A stretch of 64,000 bases of DNA from Dipteris shenzhenensis (Eukaryota > Polypodiophyta > Polypodiopsida > Gleicheniales). The notes beneath the pieces were generated by a model that saw only the letters and a list, made by a program, of their open reading frames with translations, was not told the DNA's origin and did no database searches. Every line of letters starts with the position of its first letter. Positions within the stretch are counted from its first letter, which is position 1. Positions 26,901-38,900 of the stretch are shown here, piece after piece. The translations under genes were made by a program, and so were the position numbers. The DNA is taken from the NCBI GenBank assembly GCA_047967505.1, contig CM106538.1; one strand, 5' to 3'.

Positions 26901-29900
26901 ATGAGTTTTTGGTAATGCCCTTTGGACTTACCAATGCTCCAGCTACATTCGTCATGCTTATGAACGATTTACTACGTCCGTATATCGAAAAGTTTATAGT
27001 ACATTTTATTGACGATATTCTGGTATTCAGTAAGAGTATTACTGAGCATTATGAACACTTAAGAATAGTGTTCAGTACTTTGAGGAAAGCCAGTCTTTAT
27101 GTAAATAAAAAGAAAACTATACTGTATATGGTAAGACTTGAATATTTAGGATTCATAATTACTCCTGAGGGGGTAGAAATGGATCCAAAGAAACTGGCTG
27201 CGACACTGACTTGGCCAATCCCTCAGAGTTTGACCGCTTTGCGATCATTCTTGGGATTTGTCCAATTTTATCGAAGGCATATCAAAGGATATTCCAAAAT
27301 AGTATTGCCATTGACTGATCTGACCTCAGATAAAGTACCTTTTATATGGGGACACAATCAACAGGAAAGTTTTAACAGCATAAAACAAGCTGTGGTCTCA
27401 GGACCAGTGTTAAAAATAGTTGATCCCCAGAACCCGTTTTTCCTTGAAACCGATGCAAGTGGCATTGCGGTAGGAGCAGTTCTTCTCCAAGAGGGAAGGC
27501 CAGTAGCTTTGAAAGCAAGAAGCTTTCTCCCTCTCAACGAAATTGGCCAACTCATGAGTTAGAGTTGTATGCTGTTGTCCATGCTCTGAAAACATGGAGA
27601 CATTATTTGTATGGATCAGAGTTTTATGTTGATGTTGATCACGATACTCTGAAACATTTTTGTAAGCAACCTGACTTGAGAGGCCGCCAAGCTAGGTGGG
27701 CAGAACTCATGCAAGAGTTTAATTTGACGATTCGGTACCGAAGAGGGAAGGATAATAAAGTTGCTGATGCGTTGTCACGCATTATGCATAATATGAGTTT
27801 CACGGTATTAGACAGTGCTCTAATGACCGAGATTAGAGAAACTCAAAAGGTGGACGAGTTCGTCCAAAGCCTTTGGCCTAAGGCTCATGTATTAAAACCC
27901 GGGGAAAAGGATGACCTAGCATCCAGAAAAGGCCAAACTTATGCAAGATATGCCATAAGGGATGGTATGCTGAAAAGAAACGGCAAGGTAGTAGTACCTA
28001 ATCAGAATGATCTCAGGCAGAGAGTCATTCAACAATGCCATGATAACCCATGTGCGGGACATCCAGGAGTCGAGAAGACATATGATCTCGTGAGACGAGA
28101 TTTCTTTTGGCCAAAGATGAAAAAGCATATTCATGAATATGTGACACATTGTTTTTCGTGTCAGGTAAGTAAGGCAGAGCAGGTGAAGCCACCCAGAGTT
28201 TTACAACCTTTGGAAATACCACTAGGTAAGTGGAAGAGCATTTCCATGGACTTTATTGTAGGTCTACCTACGACACAAGGTGGATATGATTCTATCCTTG
28301 TGGTGGTTGATCGTCTTACCAAGATGGCTCACTTCATTTCAACTAGAGAGTCTGTTAGTGCCCCGCAAGTGGCAGATTTGTTTATTAGACATATATTTCG
28401 TTTGCATGGATTACCCAAATCCATAGTGTCAGACAGAGATGTCAAATTTACTGGTCATTTTTGGACTGCGGTATTTGAGACACTAAGGACTGAGTTGGGA
28501 ATGAGTAGTGGGGATCATCCAGAAACGGATGGTCAGACGGAAAGAATCAACCAAATTTTAGAGGATATGCTTAGAGCATATGTGTCATTGAGGCAACATA
28601 CATGGGCCAAGTGGTTGCCATTGTTAGAATTTGCCTACAATGATAGAAAACATTCCTCTACAGGGTTCAGTCCTTTTGAGCTGAACTATGGTTATAGGCC
28701 AACGAATCCAACTATAGTTGGAATACCTCAGAAAGTGCCTAGTGCCGCGAACTTTGTGGTTCAGATGCGGGAGATACTAGCACTTGCGAGAGCGAACATC
28801 CGCCAAGCTATGGATAGAGCTAAGGCGTATGCGGATGAAAACCGATCCACTAGAGAATTTAAGGAAGGAGAAAAAGTTTTTCTCAGAGTTCCTTCGCACT
28901 CTAAGTCTTTGACTGCAGGAGAGTGTGCTAAGTTATCACCTCGATATTGTGGGCCATGGTTAATTCTAAAAAGAATAGGCAAGGTAGCCTATAAATTAGA
29001 ATTGCCACAGGGTTGTAAGGTGCACCCAGTGTTTCATGTTTCTCGTTTAAAGAAATTTTTGCATATAGGTGACTCACTAATCGAGGGTGTTGTTTTGTTT
29101 CAGGAGATAGAGGATAATGCAAGATGCAAACCAACAGGAATCCTGGACCGAGGAACAATGCAAGTACGCAATCGGAAGATACCCACGGTGTTGGTTGCAT
29201 GGCATGGTCTACCTCTATCAAAAGCTACCTGGGAATCCGTATACCAGTTGCGGAGAGTGTTCCCAGACTTTATCATCGAGGACGTTGATGCCTAAAGAGG
29301 GAAGGAATGTTACGCTCAAATCGAGGTAACATGACCTCGGAAGGGTCAGTCGGCATTTTCCTTTAAAGGATCAATGTTTGTATTATATTTGTTTGGGATT
29401 CATGTAAATGATCAAAAAGGAATAAAGGTCAAGGTCCTTGGTGAGGGTGATATGGCACTAGACTAGGTGGATCTAAGACTAAAGGGACCTAAATGCATTA
29501 AATGTGCCTAGGGGCAAATGGTTTCAATGATATCCCAAGAGAGGGGTAAATGATGCATTAAGGAAGGACCCTAAAATGAAGACATGTGGCATACTAGATC
29601 CATCTAGGGAATTTTGGGACTTGATGGAATTTAGTAGGCAGGAGCTTCACGTAACTGTTGATTTTGCTGAGAGCTTGCTACCACCGAGGTTGGCTGGGAG
29701 GAAAATTGAGGTGCCTATGCCCGTGAATCAAGAATCAGTTAGGAGCAAACACATTAAGTTGTGTCACTATGCAACCCAACTTGATTCACAAAGAACGGTC
29801 CTAGGACTGCCCCTGCGCCACCGCCAATTGCACCTTCCACTTGTAACCCTTTTTTAATTTTTGAACAAACGGCAACACACGGTTCTCACATGGCAATACA

Positions 29901-32900
29901 TGGTTCTCCCTCCCCAATCCTGGCGGTTTTCTTATCAAATCCATGGTATTCCTTCGACTTCCACTTTTCAAATTGAAACCACCTATGGACTTAGGCATAG
30001 TAAATGCACATGCCACCTCAACATGGCTTGGGACCACAAAATGGAGCATCTCGTTGGTGTACCTCAAATCCCTCACTACTTCCTTACAATTAGAAAAGAC
30101 TAATTCGGAGCCTTTTTAAGACTCCAAACCTTCCCTAATAACCCTTTTCCCATTTAAAAATATACACAAAGATCTATGGGAGCCAGAGTGTTTTAGGGGG
30201 GCTGCACGAAGTCTTTGTTAGAAATATGGTTTCCCCAAGAGAGCACACAAATGAAATCCATGTATTGCATAATGATGAAAACTGAAAACAAACTGACTTT
30301 TATAGGTTAGGACTGCTGAACTCTAACCCTAAAAATTAGGGCTTGGGACATAAACCCTAAAATGACAAAACCTCACTTAAACTCACATAAACCCCTAGAC
30401 TGACACCTAAAACTCCGTATTTCCAACATTCCCTCCTACGGAGTGAGGGCGGAAGGTATGTGAGACATCTTCAATAGCCATGGTGATGTACGCTATAAGG
30501 ACTCAAATAGTACATGGTCTTGAAACAATCTCAGAGGCAAGTAAGCATAGCGCAGAGGCTGGTGAGCATGGTACAAAAGACTCAGAGGCTCACCAAGTGT
30601 GGCTCAGAGGCTTATCATGCATGGATGTACAAAGACTCGGTGGTCTAGTGATAACATGCCTGACCAACATACATCAATGAACTCACATGCCCCCCCCCCT
30701 CTTGCTATAACCAATCGATCCTACAGTGGTATCAGAGCCCGGATCTACTTCCTGTCCCCATATAGTTCTGTACAACTACCCGTACATTTTTCGTACCAGC
30801 TGCCCCCGTACATCTACCTGTACCTGCGATCCGTACACTCGCCGTACATTGCTGTACATGTGATGTCGTACAACGTACATGCGTCGTACGTCCGTACCTG
30901 CATACAGTACTGTGCTTCATTGCGCTGCACTTCCCGTATAGACGTACGCTGTGTTCCGTACATGCCTCGTACCTGTATCCGTACAATAGTACTGTGCCGT
31001 ACAATTTTCGTACAACATACCAACACTGTACCTGTTCAATACACCGTACTTACCTCGTAACTGCATCCATACATCCATACGTTGGATTCAGTTATCTGCT
31101 TCGTATTGCATTCAGTACATCGTACTTGTCCAATACCTGCCTCCGTACAGGCATCGTACAGCCTCCGTACAAGCATCGTACATGTTTCCATAGTGGCATC
31201 CATACAGTTGTATTTGCTCCGGGATTTGGTACAGCATTTGGCACGTGTGAAATTTCTTGCAGTCTTACTGTTTTTTGACAGTTTTTACTGTCAAACCCTA
31301 ATTTCCAACAGAAAAATTTAGGGCTTTTGACATCTGGACCTTCAACCTGTCAATACAATACTTTGGACAAGGTTGACAACTGAAATCCTTCCAAAAATTT
31401 AAGTTTTCAGTTAATTTCAGGTTCAGGACTGTCACATTGTGCCACGTCATCACTCAGGTCAACAAAATTTGGGGCTTTTGTGTTGGAAGCTCAATTTCAA
31501 CTGGTGTTTGGGACAGTAACTCATACTTTTGCAGTTTCAAGCCTTGAGGCTATACATTGGGTCAGATTATCATACATTGGGTCACATTTGCAAAACAATT
31601 CAGCAAAATTTGGGGCTTTTCTGCATTTGCCCTCTTTTTGGCCTATTTGCCCTCATTAAATTTGGGGCTTTTGCCAGATTTGCTGTTTTTGCAGTGAACA
31701 TGTCACCTACAGATATATCGGGGTTGTCGTTTGTAGTATATGTGTAGCTTAGGACTTCGAGTCGTGTTCCGATGAGAGACGTAGGCTTTTTCTGCAGTGA
31801 TAGCCTTGAGGCTTTTGGGTTTTCAGGTCTTTTTCAGGGTATCACATTTGCTATGGTTGGGAACAATCAAGATCTATTTGGCGTTCTTCGTGAAGATGAT
31901 AAGTTGGATGGCACCAACTATCCGATGTGGTCTTATCTCATGAAACATATTCTTGTTGCAAAGCATTTGTAGAATATTGTTTTTGGGGTTGATCTGAGGC
32001 CAGCCAATGCTCTACAGTGGTTGCCTCTACTGCTGGTCCCTCTGCAGGGGGTACTCCTCCTGATGCCTCATATTCTAGCACTCCTGCTGCTGCTCTTCCA
32101 ACTCAGGAACAGTCAAGATGGGATGAAAGAGATGCAAATGCACATTCATGTATTGCTTTATCATGCAAGAGAATCATTATTCCACACATCCGGTCTTGCA
32201 GGACAGCAAAGGATGCTTGGGATAAATTGGCTTCTCTCTATCAGATTCGCAATGAGGCACGTGTTGCATATTTAAGAAGGCAATTCCAGGAAGTCAACAT
32301 GAATGAAGGTGACTCTATGGATGCATACCTAACAAAGGTCAAGGACCTCATGGAACAACTTGCCAACATTGATAAGGTGGTGCCAAATTCACAGCTTGTC
32401 AGCACCACTACTGGCAATTGTTTTTTGCTTGGCAATTCATGTATCTCTTGGCTCAGCAAGAAGCAACCAACAGTTGCCACATCTAGCTGTGAGGCTGAGT
32501 ACAGGGCAGCTTTCACCGCTACAATAGAGTGTGTTTGGCTTCGACAGTTACTTACAAATCTTGGTATTCGCCAGACATCCTTCACTATTGTCTACACTAA
32601 CAGCCAGAGTGCTTTGGCCATTGCGCGTAACCCAGTGTTTCATGCGCATACCAAGCATATTGAAGTTCATTATCATTATGTTCGGGAGCAGTTGTCAGCA
32701 GGAGACATAGAGTTGTCCTATCTTCCCACAGAGGACAACATAGCAGATATGTTTACAAAGCCACTTCCTCGTCCCAAGTTCGAAGTCTTTCGACAGGCTT
32801 TACACTTGGTTCCCTTTGTTACATGATTTGACATCCCTTGTACATTCATAGGTGGCTATATCCTTTTGGATAAACATGTGCCACCATGACCAAAAAATAC

Positions 32901-35900
32901 AAGGTATTGTTGAGAGAGTGGTATTTTACGACACAAGTTAGAGTCAGAGCCCGTCCCAGGATCTCATGCGCATGTACGAGGTTCCCTCGAGACCCCTTTC
33001 ACATCCCCGTCGCACAATACCTTCCTTTGTTGCTATGCGGAGCGTCCTTTTAGACACCCCTCCCAGTACAGCCTCGTCCTCGCAGCTTTTCACTCCTAGT
33101 TTATCCAGATCTTTTGCGAATGCCGTCATAGATTTTGCTCAGTACCCAGACAGGCGTGAGGATTGGGAGATCCTAGCAGACGAGATCGAGCGAGAGTATC
33201 AGTCACCCACGCGGACAGGCACCTCGTCGCAGATTCTTCCTCTCCCTCTCACCTATTCCAGGAGCAGAGTCAGGACGGCTCAGCCCCTTTCAGCTCTTCT
33301 GACTCCTAGACCTCACCCCAGGATGGTTGACAGAGATCTGCCCGTTGAGTTTTGGCCCTTTTTGGCTCGGGGGGTTATCACAGACTCCCTCACTCGATTG
33401 GAACTTCTACCGGTGTTTTGCCGACGGTCAGAGGAGGTAGAGGAGTACTTGGGATCTGTTACTCTCTCCAGAGAGGGGCACGTTCTTCGTTTCTCTGCAG
33501 GTAGCTTTCGATCTCGGGGGAGCGAAAGCTGGTCAGCTGAGTTACTTGACAGCGAGATTGCTAGACAGCTTATGAGCATGACTCAGTTTTCATCGGTTCA
33601 CCGTATTGTCGGCTCGCAGATTCATTCTTGCCCTAGGACTCTTCGACCTGGCTTCAGTGGCAGGGCCTTTCTGTTTCTGTTCTTTGGGATTCAGGGAGAC
33701 TTTGACGAGACGTTTCCAAAGTACTTCAGCCCATCCCATGGAGGGGGGTTTGTAGGCCATCTCCTGGTGGTTCTAGTAATGCCCTATAGTCCATGGTATG
33801 TGCCTTGTAGGCATAAATATAGGCACTTGTAGTGTTAGTGCCTTTTAGGCCACATAGGACACTTAGTCCTAGGTCTAGGTACAAGTACCTTGTACTCCTT
33901 TTTTTCACTATCCTAGTTTGACGTGACGGCTAATCCATCGACTCTTTTGCAACCTGCACTCTCTCTTTTCAATCGATCCTACAGTTAGTAGAGTCATTTT
34001 ATGTTTGTAATAGGCCAATAAACTCAATAGAGTTGAGGCAGAAGTTTGGTGGAGAATCTACGTTCATTTTGAGTCAGTTTTGACATCTTTCGTCGTGAGT
34101 AATATATCCAATTGTTAAAAGCTTCTTTCAGCGTTTATGTGAGGAGTGGATCTTACGATATAGAGCTGTGCATTCATTTGATATCCAACATTTGGTATTA
34201 GAGCAGGTGAGAGAGCTATTTTTTAGTTCGTCTAAGATTTCGAGCGTGTCCTGTATGTCGAGACGATTCGCCAGAAGAGTCGCTACTGAGCTGGTTGTAT
34301 TTCCACAAATAGTTAAGAGACCAAGGAGCAAGAGAGTTCAACAACGAAGGAGATCTGCCTTGGATATTTTGGATGAAGTTTGTTTTCAAGACCAACTGGG
34401 TATAGTCACACAAATCTATGGAGTCGGTGAAGAAGACCAAGACTTTGGGGTCGACTGTCAAATTCAAAAGAAGGAACTTTGCAAGCTGGCAACTCTCCAC
34501 CAAGCTCTGGTTCATGCAGAAGGGTCTTTGGGACGTGGTGTCTGGCAAGGAGAAAGAACCAACGTCAGGAGAAGCTGAGAAACGGGCTTGGAGGAAGCAG
34601 AATGATAAAGCCATGGGAATGATGGACCACGCTTTGGGAGAAGAATACTTTCATCACCTGGAAATGACGAAGTCTACTGCAGCCAATTGGGTAATACTTG
34701 AGGCACTATTCAGGGTGAAGATGCGCCATTCCAAAGCCAATTTAAAGCAACAATTGTATGACCTGCATATGAATGATAATGAGGATCTCGCCACCTTTTT
34801 GAATCGCATGCAGTCAGTGTTGAAGCAGCTCCAGGATCTTGGATCGAAGACCGAAGATGATGATTAGAAAAGCAATTCTCTTAAAAAGCCTTCCTTCCAG
34901 ATATTTCGAAATAGCACACATTCTAAGGCTAGATGATGAAGCTGATTTTATCGATTGCGTTGGCTTGCTTATGGCTAAGGAGAACACATACACCGGAGAT
35001 ACTGCATATGCAGTAAAAGATAAAAGAGTTTCAACGAAAGATAAGCGGGCCTGCTACTATTGTGGTAAACCGGGACACATCGAGAGGTTCTGTATCAAGA
35101 AGCAAAAGGACGAAGAAATGAAAAGAGAGAAGACTAATGCGTGTCTAGCAAAGGAATCGACATCTGAAGAAACTGCAGGAATGGTCATTGATAATCTACC
35201 TAATCAAGATTGGGCATTCTGAGCTATGGATGTTTGGGATTGATTGGCTATGATGCCAAATATTTCCAAGCTTTGATGCTTGGAAGATACTGTGTCTGAG
35301 GAGCTACGATGCTCCAGAATATTACGTGTTTTTGAGTCTTGTTGTATTGGCAACAAGCCTGGTAAGGATGCGCCATTTTTTATTGTGTTTATTTCTCCCT
35401 ATTCGGATCAATAACTCAACCAACCCAAGCAGGGTTAAATCTATTATATCTAAGGCTCTATGGATAAAGGCTACTATAGCAATGGAGGTTAAAGAAGAGG
35501 CCTCAAGGGTGGATCCCATAAAATCGGAGGTCAAGCCGATCTAGCAAGTGTCGCGTCCAACGGTGCACACACTATCAGGTAGGATTGCTCTATTAGAGGA
35601 TGCCTTACAACAGATTCTACCTCAGCAACTACAAGCAAACTTAGCACAATCCGAACTTCAAAAAATGGTTTACAGAATGTCTACTAGACCATCCCATGAG
35701 GATAAAGAAAAACCTCGAATGGAGAATGAAAGCAGTGTTCATACGGCGAAGTCTAGAAGGACTAAGATACCTAATATTGCCAATTATAGGCTACAAAAGT
35801 ATATGGTCGGGTGACTGACCCTAGCTCTGATGTCATAAAAACCTGGTTGCACAAATGGGAAGAGGCTTTCGTCATTTGTGAAATCAAGAATGACATGAAG

Positions 35901-38900
35901 AAAATCCGTGAGGCCACGCATATGTCTAATGAGGCAGCGGATAGATGGTGGATTAATCAGCACAAGGATGGATTGGCATCCACTACTTGGGGGGTTCAAG
36001 AAAGAATGTAGAAAACATTTCTTACCATCTGACGAAGGATCCCAAGCTTGGGATCAATATACAAGCCTTCATCAGAGAAAGTTCTCAGTGGCTCAATACA
36101 CTGATAAATTTAGAGAATGTTTAATGAAGGTTTATGAACCTCTTCCTCAGTCGGCACAAGTAAAGAATTTTATTTTTGGAGTGAATGATAGGATCAAGAT
36201 GGAAATTCGGGCTAAGTACGCAAACTCTCTAGATGAAGCAATTGCCGAGAATGTGCATAAAACTGCTTTTAGAAGCAAGTATGGACATTATGAGTTTTAG
36301 GTAATGCCGTTTAAACTTACCAATGCTCTAGCTATATTCATCATGCTTATGAATGATTTTTACTACACCCATATATCGGGCAGTTTGTAGTACATTTATT
36401 GACGATATCCTTATTTTCAACGAAAGTATTGCTGAGCATGGTAAATACTTAAGAATAGTGTTCGGTACTTTGAGGAAAGCCAGTCTGTATGTAAGTAAAA
36501 AGAAAGCTGTATTCTGCATGGTAAAACTTGAATATCTAGGACTCATTATTACCCCTGATGGGGTGGAAATGGATCCAAAGAAAGTGGCTTCGATACTGAC
36601 TTGGCCTATCCCTCAGAGTTTAGCCGCCTTGCAATCATTCTTGGGAATATCAAAGAATATTCCAAGATAGCATCGCCATTGACTGATCTGACCTCAGATA
36701 AAGTACCTTTTATATGGGGACAAAATCAACAAGAAAGTTTTACGCCATAAAACAAGTTGTGGTCTTAGGGCAAGTGTTTAAAATTGTTGATCCACAAAAA
36801 CCATTTTTCATAGAAATTGATGCAAGTGGCATTGCGGTAGGAGCAGTTCTCCTCCAAGAGGGAAGGCCAGTAGCTTTTGAAAGCAAGAAGCTTTCTCCCT
36901 CTCAACGAAATTGGCCAACTCATGAATTAGAGTTGTACGTTGTTGTCCATGCTTTGACAACATGGAGGCATTTTTTGTATGGTTCAGAATTCTACATAGA
37001 TGTACATCATGATACTCTAAAACATTTTTGTAAACAGCCTAACTTGAGAGACTGCCAAGCTAACATGACCATTCGGTACCGAAGGGGGAAGGAAAATAAA
37101 GTTGCCGATGCGTTGTCGAGCATTATGCATAATATGAGTTTCAAGCTATTAGAGAGTGCTCTAATGACCGAGATTAGAGAAACTCAGAAAGTAGACGAGT
37201 TCGTCTGGCCTAAGGCTTATGTGCTTGAACCCCGGGAAAAGGATGACATGGCATCCAAAAAAGGCCAAACCTATGCAAGATATACCATAGCGGATTGTAT
37301 GCTGAAACGAAATGGCAAGCTAGTAGTACCTAATCAAAGTGACCTCCATCAGAGGGTCATTCAACAATACCGTGTACAGGACATCTAGGTGTCAAGCTCG
37401 TGAAGCGAGACATAAATATGTGACGCTGTTTTTAGTGTCAAGTGAGCAGGTGAAGCCACCTGGCCTTTTACAGCCCTTGGAAATACCATTAGATAGATGA
37501 GAGAGCATTTTCATGGACTTTACAGTTGGTCTGCCTACAACACAAGGGGGATATGACTCTATCCTTGTGGTGGTTGATCGTCTTACCAAGATTGCTCACT
37601 TCATTTGAGTTGTCCCTCTAAACTGAATGTATTTGGAGTCAATAAGAGGTACTATGCCCTGGGTTGTCCCCCAAAAATGAATGTATTGTCTTTTACTTTG
37701 GTTTGATGGTATTGACCCCACCCAATTCAGAGTAAGGGGGGGGTGACGAGTGATGCTCTACCCTTGCCGGTCACAAGCTGACTGAGAAGTCACTATCACA
37801 CGGGAGGTGTTGGATAGTTGGACTGAATGTATTTGGAGTCAATAAGAGGTACTATGCCTTGGGTTGTCCCCACCCAATTACTTTGGTTTGATGGTATTGA
37901 CCCCACCCAATTCAGAGTAAGGGGGGGTGACGAGTGATGCTCTACCCTTGCCGGTCACAAGCTGACTGAGAAGTCACTATCACACGGGAGGTGTTGGATA
38001 GTTGGACTTGCTCTTTGCAGTATTGCGGTGGAGGGGGGATCGGTCTACTCTTTGCGTGTTAGGTCTCACACTCTTTGCTCTAAAGGGGGGTGTTGGAAAT
38101 ATCATAGCCAAAGAGTGTGGTGATGTGATGTGTTAGTGTGTAGTACTAGGTGATCTAGTACTAGTTCATGTGTGTGAGTCATGTGTGAGTGCCACGTGTC
38201 ATTATGGGACTTATCCCATATGCACGAGGTGCTAGTGTGTGAGTGAGTAGCCTATATAAGGCTTGTACTTCTCATGATTATGTATAAGATAACCTTTCAT
38301 TATATTTTCATTCATGTATCATTTCCTCACACCCTAACCTTCTCTCCCTCTCCCTCCACCATATTTCTAACACAACTAGGGAATCCGTTATGCCTGCAAG
38401 TGGCAATACATATATTTCGTCTACATAGATTACCCAGATCCATAGTGTCAAACAGGTACGTTAAATTTACTGGTCATTTTTGGACTGCAGTGTTTGAGGC
38501 ACTAGGGACTGAGTTGGGAATGAGTAGTGGGGATCATATTGAAACGAATGGTCAGATGGAAATAGTCAACCAGACTTAGAGGATATGCTTACAGCATAAG
38601 TTTCATTGAGGCAACATACATGGGACACGTGGTTACTACTATTGGAATTTGTCTCAAATGATAGAAAACATGAATGAGTCCGTTTAAGCTGAGCTATGGT
38701 TATAGACTAGCAAATCCAACTAAGGTTGGAATACCCCAGAAAGTACCTAGTACCACAAACTATGTTGTTTAGATGCGGGAGATGCTCGCACTTGCGAGAG
38801 TTAAACCAAGCTATTGGTAGAGCTAAAGCATATGCAGATGAAAATAGATCTTTTAGGGAATTTAAGGAAGGAGAAAAAGTTTTTCTTAGAATTCCTTCAC

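Larger units (their letters stand above)
22906..29766 (+). mobile_element. Complete Ty3/gypsy chromovirus-type LTR retrotransposon carrying a TAF6 fragment
   Basis: 6861 bp with 459-bp LTRs (22906-23364 and 29308-29766) that both start TGTTACGCTC and end TGTCA. They differ at roughly 11 positions by eye. The 5-bp target duplication ctatg (22901-22905, 29767-29771) is perfect. A PBS-like TTGGTATCAAAG follows the 5' LTR and a purine tract (aaagagggaaggaa) precedes the 3' LTR. Internal order: TAF6 fragment, gag, protease, RT, RNase H, integrase, chromodomain. It is not intact: the gag frame is shifted near 24718, there are stops between gag and protease and between protease and RT, and one base is missing in RNase H near 27508. 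It lies in aminopeptidase intron 1 in the opposite orientation. Confidence 0.95.

Noticed and set aside
30599-31060. 153-codon frame as a gene
   Set aside because: It is a translation of the GTAC-rich leader, open because of the biased composition; frames on both strands are open in the same place.
33968-33986. Match of caatcgatcctacag with 30711-30726 as proof of an LTR pair
   Set aside because: Only about 16 bp match and the flanking sequences do not, so an LTR pair is not supported.
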